Source: Tissierella sp. P1 (GTDB lineage: Bacteria; Bacillota; Clostridia; Tissierellales; Tissierellaceae). From it: a stretch of 64,000 nt of DNA. The position numbers and the translations under genes are program-made. Numbering within the stretch: position 1 is the first letter of the stretch; every line of letters begins with the position of its first letter. The DNA lies in contig NZ_NPMN01000017.1 of the NCBI RefSeq assembly GCF_002266425.1, positions 1 to 64,000 on the forward strand, written 5' to 3'. This document shows positions 45,863 through 55,289 of this stretch, piece by piece. The notes under the pieces are model-generated. The model was not told where the DNA came from. It searched no databases and saw only the letters and a list, made by a program, of their open reading frames with translations.

Positions 45863-48109
45863 ATGTTAAAGTTATTTAAAGAATTTAAGCCATTTACTAT
45901 ATCCATAGTAATTATTATAGTGTTGCTTTTATTTCAAGCCAGTACTGAATTAGCTCTTCCTGACTATATGTCAAGTATAGTAAATGTAGGAATACAGCAA
46001 AGTGGAATAAAAGATGTAGCACCTGAAGTAATTAGGGCTTCAGAAATGGAAAAAATTAAAATATTTTTAAGTAATAATGAAAAAATTTTTGTAGATAGTA
46101 GCTACAGACTTATAAACAAAGAAAATTTATCAGAAAAAGAATATAAGGATTATTTAGAGAAATATCCTGCTTTAGAAAAACAAGATTTATATATTTTAAA
46201 TACGAAATCTAAGGAAGACATAGAGGAGATGAATTCCTTTTTAGGTAAACCAATGCTTATTATATGGGGAATTGAAAATGGAGCTCCTCAAGGAATCGCT
46301 GCAGAAAATAAAGAGAAGAATCCTTTTGCCAATCTTCCAGAGGGAACAGATCCTTTTATGGTATTAAAGAATTTACCAGAGGAACAGTTTGATGCTATGA
46401 AAAGTGATATTGAAGAACAATTTAAAAACCTACCAGAAACTATGATAAACCAATCCGCTATTAACTATGTTAAATCAGAGTATGAGGTTATAGGATTAAA
46501 TATGAATAAGTTTCAATCCAATTATATTCTGCATATAGGCGGAATAATGCTACTAATTGCACTTTTAAGCATGGTAGCATCCATAGGTGTTGGATTTATA
46601 TCTGCTAGGGTATCTGCTAGTCTAGGCAGAAATTTACGGGATAAGGTATTTAGACAAGTAACTGCATTCTCCAATGGAGAATTTGATGATTTTTCAACTG
46701 CTTCATTAATAACTAGAAGTACAAATGATATACAGCAGGTACAAATGTTTAGTATGATGATGCTTAGGATAGTATTTTATGCTCCTATTCTAGGAGTAGG
46801 TGGAATTATAAGAGCTCTTAGAACAAATACCTCAATGGCTTGGATAATTGCAGTAGGAGTTATAGCTATCCTTACACTAGTTATAGTTCTCTTTACCATA
46901 GCTATGCCAAGATTCAAGAAGCTACAGAAGCTTGTAGATAAGGTTAATCTTGTAATGAGAGAATCACTTAATGGATTGATGGTAATTAGAGCCTTTAATA
47001 CTCAAAGATTTGAAGAAAAGAAATTTGACAATGCAAACAATGATTTAACAAGGACTAATCTCTTTGTATCAAGGGTAATGACTATGATGATGCCTACTAT
47101 GATGCTTATTATGAATGTCATTATGCTATTAATCATATGGGTAGGAGCCCATGAAATAGATAATGGTGTAATACAAGTTGGAGATATGATGGCATTTATG
47201 CAATATACAATGCAGATAATCATGTCCTTCCTTATGATATCAATGATCTCAATAATACTTCCAAGAGCTTCCGTATCAGCACAGAGGATTTCAGAAGTAT
47301 TGGATAAGGAGCTTACAATTAAAGATCCTATAAATTCTAAAGAATTGAATAAAGATATAAAGGGATTATTGGAGTTTAAGAATGTAAGTTTTAAATACCC
47401 TGGGGCAGAAGAATATGTTCTTAAAGATATATCTTTTGCGGCAAAACCTGGAGAAACTACAGCCTTTATTGGAAGTACAGGAAGTGGAAAGTCAACTCTT
47501 ATAAATTTAATACCAAGATTTTATGATGTTACAGAGGGAGAGATTCTTCTTGATGGTATAGACATAAGAAATATAAAACTCCATGATTTAAGAGAAAGAA
47601 TAGGATATGTTCCTCAAAAGGGTATTTTATTCACAGGAACTATAGAAAGTAATTTAAAATATGGTAGGAATGCTGGTGTTGATGATGAAAATGTCTTAAA
47701 GGCTATAGAAATATCACAGGCCAAAGAATTTATAGATGAAAAGGAGAATAAAATTTACTCTGAAATATCTCAAGGAGGAACTAATGTCTCTGGAGGTCAA
47801 AGACAAAGACTTTCAATTGCTAGAGCATTAGTTAAAAAACCAGAAATATTTATCTTTGATGATAGTTTTTCAGCTCTAGATTTTAAAACAGATGCTGCTT
47901 TAAGAAAGGCAATGGGTGAAGAAATTCAAGATAGAACTATACTAATAGTTGCACAGAGAATTAACACTATAATGAATGCTGAAAATATTGTAGTCTTAGA
48001 TGAAGGAAGAATAGTTGGTATAGGAACTCACAGTGAACTTTTAAAGAATTGTGATGTTTATAGACAAATTGCCTTGTCCCAGCTATCAGAGGAGGAATTA
48101 GCAATATGA
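45863..48109 (+). CDS. Heterodimeric ABC exporter, subunit 1 with extracellular insert
   Basis: A 748-residue half-transporter. Compared with the usual 580 residues it has about 160 extra, lying between membrane helices 1 and 2 (about residues 45-205). The insert is charged and probably extracellular (NKENLSEKEYKDYLEKYPAL, NLPEGTDPFMVLKNLPEEQF). The ATPase is the degenerate kind: Walker A STGSGKST, VSGGQRQR, but FIFDDSFSALD (Asp for Glu) and VAQRINTI (Gln for His). Pairs with the next gene, which it overlaps by four bases. Regulated by the MarR in front. Confidence 0.92.
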   Translation: MLKLFKEFKPFTISIVIIIVLLLFQASTELALPDYMSSIVNVGIQQSGIKDVAPEVIRASEMEKIKIFLSNNEKIFVDSSYRLINKENLSEKEYKDYLEKYPALEKQDLYILNTKSKEDIEEMNSFLGKPMLIIWGIENGAPQGIAAENKEKNPFANLPEGTDPFMVLKNLPEEQFDAMKSDIEEQFKNLPETMINQSAINYVKSEYEVIGLNMNKFQSNYILHIGGIMLLIALLSMVASIGVGFISARVSASLGRNLRDKVFRQVTAFSNGEFDDFSTASLITRSTNDIQQVQMFSMMMLRIVFYAPILGVGGIIRALRTNTSMAWIIAVGVIAILTLVIVLFTIAMPRFKKLQKLVDKVNLVMRESLNGLMVIRAFNTQRFEEKKFDNANNDLTRTNLFVSRVMTMMMPTMMLIMNVIMLLIIWVGAHEIDNGVIQVGDMMAFMQYTMQIIMSFLMISMISIILPRASVSAQRISEVLDKELTIKDPINSKELNKDIKGLLEFKNVSFKYPGAEEYVLKDISFAAKPGETTAFIGSTGSGKSTLINLIPRFYDVTEGEILLDGIDIRNIKLHDLRERIGYVPQKGILFTGTIESNLKYGRNAGVDDENVLKAIEISQAKEFIDEKENKIYSEISQGGTNVSGGQRQRLSIARALVKKPEIFIFDDSFSALDFKTDAALRKAMGEEIQDRTILIVAQRINTIMNAENIVVLDEGRIVGIGTHSELLKNCDVYRQIALSQLSEEELAI

Positions 48110-49962
48110 GTGAAAGAAATGTAAAAAATCAGAGGCGAGGAGGACCAATGGGTCATGGCCCAATGGGGGGAATGGGAGGTAGATTTGAAAAACCTAAGGA
48201 TTTCAAAGGGACTTTCTCAAAGCTTCTTAACTATTTAAGACCCTATAAATTAAAACTAATTATAGTTATGATATTTGCTATTGGAAGTACTGCTTTTTCC
48301 ATAGTAGGACCTAAAATACTTGGTAAAGCTACAACTAAAATATTTGAAGGACTTGTTTCAAAGATATCTGGAACGATGGGTGGAGGAATAGACTTCCAAT
48401 ATATATTGAATATAATCTTACTTTTAATAGGACTATATGTAATATCTGCATTGTTTTCCTTTATACAAGGGCTTATTGTTACAGGTGTAGCACAGAAGGT
48501 AAGTTATAATTTAAGGAAGGAAATATCTGAAAAGGTTAATAGACTCCCTCTTAAATATTTTGATGGTGTATCCCATGGTGATGTATTATCAAGGGTCACA
48601 AATGATGTAGATACAGTGAGCCAATCATTAAACCAAAGTATGAGTAATATAATAACTTCAGCTACTACTTTAGTTGGTATTCTTATTATGATGCTCTCTA
48701 TATCTTGGCAAATGACTATTGCAGCTGTACTGATATTGCCTATTTCTATGATTTTGGTCATGACAGTAGTTAAGAAATCTCAAAAATACTTTAGAGCACA
48801 GCAAAAGTCTCTTGGTCAAGTTAATGGTCATATAGAAGAAGTTTATGGTGGTCATAATATAATGAAAGCTTTCAATGCAGAAGACGAAGTAATTGAAGAA
48901 TTTAGTAAGATTAATGGAGAACTTTATAATTCTGCTTGGAAAGCACAATTTCTTTCTGGAATGATGATGCCAATTATGACTTTTATTGGCAATATAGGCT
49001 ATGTAGCAGTTTCAATTCTAGGTGGATGGTATGCTATTAGAAAGACCATAGAAGTAGGAGATATACTTTCATTTATTCAGTATATAAGAAGTTTTACTCA
49101 GCCTATAGCACAGGTCGCACAAATATCGAATGTACTGCAATCTACAGTTGCTGCAGCCGAAAGAGTATTTGAATTCTTGGGAGAAGATGAAGAAATTAAG
49201 GAATCAGAAGTACCTGTTAAACTAGAAGAAGTTGAGGGAAGTGTAACATTTGAGAATGTTAAGTTTGGATATAATGAAGACAAGATAATAATCAATAATT
49301 TCTCAGCAGATATAAAACCAGGACAGAAGGTAGCCATAGTAGGACCTACAGGAGCAGGTAAGACTACCATAGTTAAACTTCTAATGAGATTCTATGATTT
49401 AAATGAAGGTAGAATACTCATAGATGGTTATGATATAAATGATTTTACGAGAGAAGATTTGAGGGATAATTTTGGCATGGTTCTTCAAGATACATGGTTA
49501 TTTAGCGGAAGTATAATGGATAATATAAGATATGGTAGATTAGATGCTACAGATGATGAAGTAATAAAAGCTTCCAAATCTGCATATGCCCATAGATTTA
49601 TACAGACTTTGCCAGATGGATATAATATGGTAATAAATGAAGAAGCTAATAATATATCCCAAGGACAAAAGCAACTTTTAACCATAGGAAGGGCAATCCT
49701 TTCAGATCCTAAGATTCTTATTTTAGATGAAGCAACTTCTTCTGTAGATACTAGGACAGAAGTATTGATACAGAAAGCTATGGAAAATCTTATGAAAGGA
49801 AGAACTAGCTTTATAATTGCCCATAGGCTTTCAACTATAAGAGATGCAGACTTGATACTTGTTATGAAAGATGGAGATATTGTAGAGCAAGGTAGCCATG
49901 AGGAGCTTTTACAAAAAAATGGATTCTATGCAGAGCTTTATAATAGTCAGTTTGCAGCTTAA
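48106..49962 (+). CDS. Heterodimeric ABC exporter, subunit 2 (catalytic)
   Basis: A 618-residue half-transporter with a Gly/Met-rich start (RRGGPMGHGPMGGMGGRFEK), six membrane helices and a canonical ATPase (GPTGAGKT, ISQGQKQL, LILDEATSSVD, IAHRLSTI). Together with the preceding subunit it forms a multidrug-type exporter with one good and one degenerate site. Similar in order and motif pattern to the pair at 32258-35809. Confidence 0.93.
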   Translation: MSERNVKNQRRGGPMGHGPMGGMGGRFEKPKDFKGTFSKLLNYLRPYKLKLIIVMIFAIGSTAFSIVGPKILGKATTKIFEGLVSKISGTMGGGIDFQYILNIILLLIGLYVISALFSFIQGLIVTGVAQKVSYNLRKEISEKVNRLPLKYFDGVSHGDVLSRVTNDVDTVSQSLNQSMSNIITSATTLVGILIMMLSISWQMTIAAVLILPISMILVMTVVKKSQKYFRAQQKSLGQVNGHIEEVYGGHNIMKAFNAEDEVIEEFSKINGELYNSAWKAQFLSGMMMPIMTFIGNIGYVAVSILGGWYAIRKTIEVGDILSFIQYIRSFTQPIAQVAQISNVLQSTVAAAERVFEFLGEDEEIKESEVPVKLEEVEGSVTFENVKFGYNEDKIIINNFSADIKPGQKVAIVGPTGAGKTTIVKLLMRFYDLNEGRILIDGYDINDFTREDLRDNFGMVLQDTWLFSGSIMDNIRYGRLDATDDEVIKASKSAYAHRFIQTLPDGYNMVINEEANNISQGQKQLLTIGRAILSDPKILILDEATSSVDTRTEVLIQKAMENLMKGRTSFIIAHRLSTIRDADLILVMKDGDIVEQGSHEELLQKNGFYAELYNSQFAA

Positions 49963-49974
49963 GAAATATTAAAT

Positions 49975-50027
49975 AATAATCACTCTTTAAGGGTATAAAT
50001 AATACCCTAAGAGTGATTATTTATTTT
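49975..50027 (+). terminator. Terminator of the marR-exporter operon
   Basis: An interrupted stem of about 20 bp (AATAATCACTCTT...GGGTAT with ATACCC...AAGAGTGATTATT) followed by TATTTTTAA. Confidence 0.8.
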
Positions 50028-50042
50028 TAAGGAGTGATTATT

Positions 50043-50234
50043 ATGTTAAAAGTAATAGGTCATATAGCATTTATAATCCTATTTTTATTTATATCATTCT
50101 TTGGAATAGGTCCTGTAATATTTGCAGATGGAACCATGAATGAGAGAATAATGAACTTATTAATTATAATATTAGCTTATGGCATATTGATATGGTTATA
50201 TAGAATTTTTATTAGAAAAATGAGAATAAAATAA
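50043..50234 (+). CDS. Small membrane protein, two helices
   Basis: A 63-residue protein with hydrophobic helices at about 5-27 and 38-56 and a basic C-terminus (RIFIRKMRIK). ATG 50043 has AAGGAG 8 bases upstream; a GTG at 50034 overlaps that site. I do not recognise a family. It follows the exporter terminator and has no clear promoter. Confidence 0.5.
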   Translation: MLKVIGHIAFIILFLFISFFGIGPVIFADGTMNERIMNLLIIILAYGILIWLYRIFIRKMRIK

Positions 50235-50331
50235 TTATTGGATATTATTTATATTTTCCAATAAAAAAATATTGCTAAAACCATCTTTTCGGAGTAAAAT
50301 ATTTTTGTCAAATATTAGAGAGGATGGTCTA

Positions 50332-51135
50332 ATGAAATTAATCACATTTAACCCTTTTAGAACGATAGGCATTCCCAAGGTTAGCTATATTAAACCTGAA
50401 AATATGTTCAAAGAAATAGAGAAGATAAAAGAAGCAGACTATATATTATTTCCTGAATACTGGCAAGTGAATACATTGGTCTATGGACTGAAAAAAAAGA
50501 TATTTCCAAATATCAGCACATACCAACTTGGGCATAATAAGATTGAGACAACTAGGGCTTTACAAGCCATATTCCCTAAAAGTGTACCTTATACGCAAAT
50601 ATTAGGTAAGGATAATATAAATATAGAAACAATAGAGGAAGAATTTAGTTATCCATTAGTTGCTAAGGAAATAAAGAATTCTATGGGAAGAGGAGTTTTT
50701 CTTGTAGAAGATAGGAAACAACTTAGGTCTTATATAGATAATAACGAAATTTTATATATTCAGGAAAGACTTCCTATAGATAGAGATATTAGAATAGTAT
50801 ATGTAGGAAATCAAGTAATAGGCTCCTATTGGAGAATTGCAGGAGAAGGCCAATTTCACAACAATATTGCAAAGGGTGCATCCTATGATTATGATAATGT
50901 ACCAGAAGAAGCAATTAAATTAGTGGAAGATATAGCAAGGGAGTTAAACATAAACCATGCAGGGTTTGATGTAGCAGTAGTTGATAATAGATTATATGTA
51001 TTGGAATACAATGTAATGTTTGGTAATGAAGGTCTAAGAAATATAGGTGTAGAGGTAGAAAAATATATTCAAGAATATATAAACAATGATCCAGACTTTA
51101 CACCAAGCAATCCAACATTCCCAAGAGCTTCTTAA
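50332..51135 (+). CDS. ATP-grasp protein (RimK-like)
   Basis: A 267-residue protein. The N-terminal part (ITFNPFRTIGIPKVSYIKPE) is followed by an ATP-grasp domain: YPLVAKEIKNSMGRGVFLVE (ATP lysine and glycine-rich loop), YIQERLPIDRDIRIVYVGNQ, and INHAGFDVAVVDNRLYVLEYN with the Mg-binding D/E/N. RimK-type enzymes join amino acids to carboxylates of proteins or cofactors. The substrates of this one are unknown. Start at 50332 with GAGAGGATGG upstream. Monocistronic, followed by a strong terminator. Confidence 0.8.
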   Translation: MKLITFNPFRTIGIPKVSYIKPENMFKEIEKIKEADYILFPEYWQVNTLVYGLKKKIFPNISTYQLGHNKIETTRALQAIFPKSVPYTQILGKDNINIETIEEEFSYPLVAKEIKNSMGRGVFLVEDRKQLRSYIDNNEILYIQERLPIDRDIRIVYVGNQVIGSYWRIAGEGQFHNNIAKGASYDYDNVPEEAIKLVEDIARELNINHAGFDVAVVDNRLYVLEYNVMFGNEGLRNIGVEVEKYIQEYINNDPDFTPSNPTFPRAS

Positions 51136-51217
51136 AATAGAAATCATTTTAAGAACTTTTTAGAAAGATGTATATTGTAGATACTTTAGATTAAAATATT
51201 CAATAATTCATTTAAAG

Positions 51218-51248
51218 TCTGATAGGGAAATACCCTATCAGATTTTTT
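51218..51248 (+). terminator. Terminator after the ATP-grasp gene
   Basis: TCTGATAGGG and CCCTATCAGA, 5-base loop, then six T. Confidence 0.88.
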
Positions 51249-51348
51249 GTGCTTTTATTTAAGGTTTTAATAATATATACTGAAAATATAAGTGCTGTTT
51301 TGTATAATTATATTTCAAAATATATTTGTATTAGAAAGGATAATTGAA

Positions 51349-52065
51349 TTGATTGGAATAAACTCCTTAGGAACAGAAAAAATACTTTTAGTAGATGATG
51401 AGAAGGATATACTAGATTTGTTAGAGACAACATTGATTAAAGAGGGATTTAAAGAGATATACAAATCTTTATCTGGATATGAAGGCATTGAACTATGTAA
51501 AAAAATGAATCCAGATATAATTGTTTTAGATATAATGCTTCCAGATATCGATGGATTTCAAGTATGCCAATCCTTAAGAGAAATTACTTTATGCCCAATA
51601 TTATTTTTATCCGCAAAAAATGATGATATAGATAAATTATTGGGTTTAAGCTTGGGTGGAGATGATTATATTACTAAACCATTTAGCCCTAAAGAAGTAG
51701 CCTATAGAATAAAGGCACAACTTAGACGAAAAGCATATTTAAATACTATAGAAAATAATATAATTGAATTTGGACAGATGTCCATAAATGAAGGAAAAAA
51801 AGAAGTATCAAAAAATGGGCAGGTTTTGTCCTTAACAGCAAAAGAATATCAACTTTTATTATACTTAGCAAAATATCCAAACCATATATTAAGTAAAAAG
51901 ACTTTATATGAAGCCATATGGGAAGAACCCTACTTCGGTGATGACAATACTATTATGGTCCATATAAGAAAAATAAGAGAAAAAATTGAGGATATTCCCA
52001 GTTCTCCTAAGTATTTATTAACCATAAAAGGGCTTGGATACAAATTAAATACTAAGGAGGTATAG
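51349..52065 (+). CDS. OmpR-family response regulator of the LanFEG-like system
   Basis: A 238-residue regulator: receiver (ILLVDDEKDILDLL, Asp in IIVLDIMLPDIDG, Lys in DYITKPFSPKEV) and winged helix (FGDDNTIMVHIRKIREKIED, IKGLGYKL). The start is taken as TTG 51349, with GAAAGGA 8 bases upstream. It resembles NisR/SpaR/CprR regulators of lantibiotic resistance. The TTAAGG repeats upstream of the ABC transporter at 53625 are the probable target. Confidence 0.9.
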   Translation: MIGINSLGTEKILLVDDEKDILDLLETTLIKEGFKEIYKSLSGYEGIELCKKMNPDIIVLDIMLPDIDGFQVCQSLREITLCPILFLSAKNDDIDKLLGLSLGGDDYITKPFSPKEVAYRIKAQLRRKAYLNTIENNIIEFGQMSINEGKKEVSKNGQVLSLTAKEYQLLLYLAKYPNHILSKKTLYEAIWEEPYFGDDNTIMVHIRKIREKIEDIPSSPKYLLTIKGLGYKLNTKEV

Positions 52066-52069
52066 GTAG

Positions 52070-53494
52070 ATGAACTGGAAAATGACCTTACGCTTTATCA
52101 TAACCATAACTATTGTCAATATGATGATTCTTTTGCTAGTTTTCTCCTCCTTAAATTATTTTTTATATGGACAATATACGTTTTCTAGAAATACCAATGA
52201 TACCAATGAAATCTACTCAACTCCCATGGCAGCAGAAGAATTTGCCTCAGATTTCTTACAATTCATAGAATTTAAAGATAACAATCCTAATGTATCAGAA
52301 GAAGGAATTGAAATATTAAAAAAGAATAATGGATGGGTGCAAATACTGGATAACAATGGATATGAAGTATACAGTCATCTTAAACCTGATAATGCTCCTA
52401 CACACTATTCTCCTGTGGAGATTGTACATGCTTATAAATATAATGGTGTTATAGGAGATTCCAGTATTTTTATAGGCATGATTAAGAATAATGATTTAAA
52501 ATATAGTTATATAATAGGGCTGCCATATGATTTAGTAGCAAGATATATAATCTATTTTAATTTTTCTAAGATATTTAAATCATATAAACAAGCAATATTT
52601 ATAACATTATTTAGCACTTTATTCATAACTATTTTAATAAGTTATTTATTTGGTCGAAAGCTTACAAATCCTTTATTTAAAATAATTAATGGCATTAAAA
52701 TTTTAGCTAGTGGGGATTATAACGTTTATTATCCTGAAAAAGGCATATATAAGGATATTTGTTCTAGCATAAATAATCTCAGCCTCAAATTAAAAGAAAA
52801 CAGAATGGAAAAAGAAAATCTAAATAAAATACGAAAAAACTGGATAGAAAATTTTTGCCATGATGTAAAGACTCCTCTTTCATCTATTAAGGGTTATGGA
52901 GAAATATTATTAGATGATAATTATATGTCTTCTAATGAGGAAAAGGATAATTATCTGAAAATAATATTAGAGAAAACAAATTATATAGAAAATTTATTAA
53001 ATGATTTAAAACTAACCTATAAACTACAAAATAGTTTAATTCCTTTAAAAAGGCAAAAAGTTAATTTAAATGATTTTATGGTAGAAATTATTGTTAATAT
53101 TTTAAACCATCCATTATATGAGAGTAGGAAAGTAAATTTTTCTTATAAAGAAAACCCCGTTTTCATCGACTTAGATACCCATCTTTTTTCTAGGGCAATA
53201 AATAATCTAGTATATAATGCACTAATACACAATACTAAAGATACTATTATTGATATATCGACTTCTAATGATAATGGAGTTTGCATTTTAATTGAGGATA
53301 ATGGTATGGGTATGCCTAAAGAAAAACTTGACCATCTATTTCATAGAAATTATAATGATAAACTTTTAGAAGAAAGTAAAAAAGGTTCTGGACGAGGTAT
53401 GATTATATCCAAAGAGATTATTGAAGCTCATGGAGGTACTATTCAAGTTACTAGCCAGCTAGGAAAAGGAACCAAAATAACTATAGTCTTATAA
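52070..53494 (+). CDS. Sensor histidine kinase of the LanFEG-like system
   Basis: A 474-residue kinase with two membrane helices (about 10-32 and 180-200), an extracellular loop of about 140 residues, a HAMP-like region, and the phospho-acceptor NFCHDVKTPLSSIKGYGEIL. C-terminal N/G boxes: INNLVYNALIHNTKD, DNGMGMP and GSGRGMIISKEIIEAHGG. The long extracellular loop and the genomic link to a LanFEG-type transporter fit CprK/NisK-like peptide sensing. Confidence 0.9.
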   Translation: MNWKMTLRFIITITIVNMMILLLVFSSLNYFLYGQYTFSRNTNDTNEIYSTPMAAEEFASDFLQFIEFKDNNPNVSEEGIEILKKNNGWVQILDNNGYEVYSHLKPDNAPTHYSPVEIVHAYKYNGVIGDSSIFIGMIKNNDLKYSYIIGLPYDLVARYIIYFNFSKIFKSYKQAIFITLFSTLFITILISYLFGRKLTNPLFKIINGIKILASGDYNVYYPEKGIYKDICSSINNLSLKLKENRMEKENLNKIRKNWIENFCHDVKTPLSSIKGYGEILLDDNYMSSNEEKDNYLKIILEKTNYIENLLNDLKLTYKLQNSLIPLKRQKVNLNDFMVEIIVNILNHPLYESRKVNFSYKENPVFIDLDTHLFSRAINNLVYNALIHNTKDTIIDISTSNDNGVCILIEDNGMGMPKEKLDHLFHRNYNDKLLEESKKGSGRGMIISKEIIEAHGGTIQVTSQLGKGTKITIVL

Positions 53495-53530
53495 AATAAG
53501 CCTTATAAATTAGATAAGGCTTATTTTTTA
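53494..53530 (+). terminator. Terminator between the kinase and the ABC transporter
   Basis: AAATAAGCCTTAT and ATAAGGCTTATTT form a 13-bp stem followed by TTT. Confidence 0.85.
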
Positions 53531-53537
53531 TATAGAT

Positions 53538-53576
53538 TTAAGGATTAATTAAGGAAGACTAAAAATATACTTAAGG
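53538..53576 (+). promoter_or_regulatory. TTAAGG direct repeats upstream of the ABC transporter
   Basis: TTAAGG at 53538, 53549 and 53571: spacings of 11 and 22 bases, so all on one DNA face. This is typical of OmpR-type regulator sites. About 50 bases before the transporter start. The response regulator at 51349 is the likely binder. Confidence 0.6.
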
Positions 53577-53624
53577 TCCGAATGATAGAGTTGAATTAAC
53601 AAAAAATTAAGAAGGGGTTTTAAT

Positions 53625-54530
53625 ATGAATGAATATGTTATAGAAACAAAAAATTTAACAAAACAATTTAGTAATTTTACCGCCGTTAATAAAATTAATT
53701 TGAAAGTAGAAAAAGGGCAGATTTATGGATTTTTAGGACCTAACGGTGCTGGAAAATCTACTACAATAAGAATGCTTCTAGGGCTTATAAAACCTACTGA
53801 AGGAAAATCCTATTTATTTGGTAAGCCTATGGAGAGTCATTCTATAAATCTATTAAGAAAAGTGGGATCTATGGTAGAATCCCCATCTTACTATGGCAAT
53901 TTAACTGCTAAAGAAAATCTAGAAATAACTAGAAAAATATTAGATGCAGATAAAAAAGAGATAGATAAGGTATTAAAAATTGTAGATTTAACGAAATGGA
54001 AAAATGAAAGAGTCAAGAAGTTCTCTTTAGGAATGAAACAAAGACTTGGAATAGCTCAAGCACTGTTGGGAAATAAGGAATTATTGATATTAGATGAGCC
54101 TACCAATGGGCTAGATCCTTCTGGAATACATGAGATAAGAGATTTAATAATTAGTCTTCCGGAAATGCTGGGGGTAACTGTGCTAATATCCAGTCATATT
54201 TTAAGTGAAGTAGAGTTAATGGCTACACAAGTAGGAATTATTAATAAAGGAGAACTCCTTTTTGAAGGACCTCTTAGAGAACTTAAAAATAAAAATCAGT
54301 CTGAAATATGTATAGGAGTTTCTCCTATATCAGAGGCAGAAAGGTATCTATTGGATAAAAATTATGAAGTAGATAAAAAGAATGATAGATTATTCTTGAA
54401 AAAAGAAGACTTAAATCCTGGGCTGATCAATAAAGAATTAGTTTTTCAAGGCTTTGAAGTTTCACATATTAGTGAAGAAAATAAAAGTTTAGAGAATATT
54501 TTCTTAGAGTTAACAGGAGGAATAAAATAA
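53625..54530 (+). CDS. Lantibiotic/bacitracin-type resistance ABC transporter ATPase (LanF/BcrA-like)
   Basis: A 301-residue ATPase: GPNGAGKST, FSLGMKQRLGIAQALLG, LLILDEPTNGLDP and ISSHILSEVE. The C-terminal 80 residues are the extension usual in BcrA/LanF proteins. With the two following permeases it forms a three-gene LanFEG unit. C. difficile CprABC, preceded or followed by CprRK, is the closest known arrangement. These pumps expel cell-surface-bound peptides such as nisin or bacitracin. No lantibiotic synthesis gene is nearby, so it is a resistance system. Confidence 0.9.
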   Translation: MNEYVIETKNLTKQFSNFTAVNKINLKVEKGQIYGFLGPNGAGKSTTIRMLLGLIKPTEGKSYLFGKPMESHSINLLRKVGSMVESPSYYGNLTAKENLEITRKILDADKKEIDKVLKIVDLTKWKNERVKKFSLGMKQRLGIAQALLGNKELLILDEPTNGLDPSGIHEIRDLIISLPEMLGVTVLISSHILSEVELMATQVGIINKGELLFEGPLRELKNKNQSEICIGVSPISEAERYLLDKNYEVDKKNDRLFLKKEDLNPGLINKELVFQGFEVSHISEENKSLENIFLELTGGIK

Positions 54531-55276
54531 TGAAAGTTTTTCTATCCAGTATTAAAAATGAATTTCTCAAGCAGAAAAGAGGATTTACATGGAGCATAGC
54601 TGTATTGCTTTCTTTGGGTACTAGTTTTTTGGCTTTTGTAGATGTTTATTTAAGATATGACTATCTTATAAAAAAACAGGTTCTTTTAAACACATGGGAA
54701 ATCTTATTATTAGAAAATCATTTATCAGCTCTTTGGTTTATTACTTTTCCATTGGCCATTACAACAATATGCTCACTATTATATTATGTAGACTATAAAG
54801 ATGGAGGTCTAAAATATACTTTAACTTTGCCTATTGGCAAGAATAAATTATATTTTTCTAAATGGATTACTGTAGTAATCTTTAGTATCCTTATGATTAT
54901 ATTAAATATTTTAGGGCTAATACTTGTGGGAAAAATATTAAATTTTCCTGACTCCTTAGATATATATTTATTTTTTAAATATGGCATATATCAATTTGTT
55001 GCTCTTCTAGGAGTAATCAGTTTACAACTTTGGTTAAGCTCTCGAACTAACAATATTATAGCTTCACTAGCTCAAGGTTTCGTGGGGATTATTGTATCTT
55101 TATTTTTAGCTCAATCTCAACTTATTGCAAGATTTATTCCCTATGCCCATATGCTTTACTCTATACCACTGAAAGGAGAAAATAATTCTATAGCAATACA
55201 AGGCGGTATAATTTTTGGGCTGCTATTTCTTTTTATTGGTGTGGTTAATTTTAAAAGAAAAGATATTTTGGAATAA
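54530..55276 (+). CDS. LanE/CprB-like ABC permease, first subunit
   Basis: A 248-residue ABC-2-type permease with six hydrophobic helices. It starts FLSSIKNEFLKQKRGFTWSI and has the DYKDGGLKYTLTLPIGKNKL loop, the hallmark of the lantibiotic-immunity permeases. It overlaps the ATPase stop by one base and is followed 13 bases later by a second permease. Confidence 0.87.
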   Translation: MKVFLSSIKNEFLKQKRGFTWSIAVLLSLGTSFLAFVDVYLRYDYLIKKQVLLNTWEILLLENHLSALWFITFPLAITTICSLLYYVDYKDGGLKYTLTLPIGKNKLYFSKWITVVIFSILMIILNILGLILVGKILNFPDSLDIYLFFKYGIYQFVALLGVISLQLWLSSRTNNIIASLAQGFVGIIVSLFLAQSQLIARFIPYAHMLYSIPLKGENNSIAIQGGIIFGLLFLFIGVVNFKRKDILE

Positions 55277-55289
55277 AGGAGAAGATATA

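Noticed and set aside
46000-46500. Extra region in the exporter at 45863 as a fused separate gene
   Set aside because: It is in frame, lies between membrane helices 1 and 2 and has no start or stop of its own, so it is an insert in one protein.
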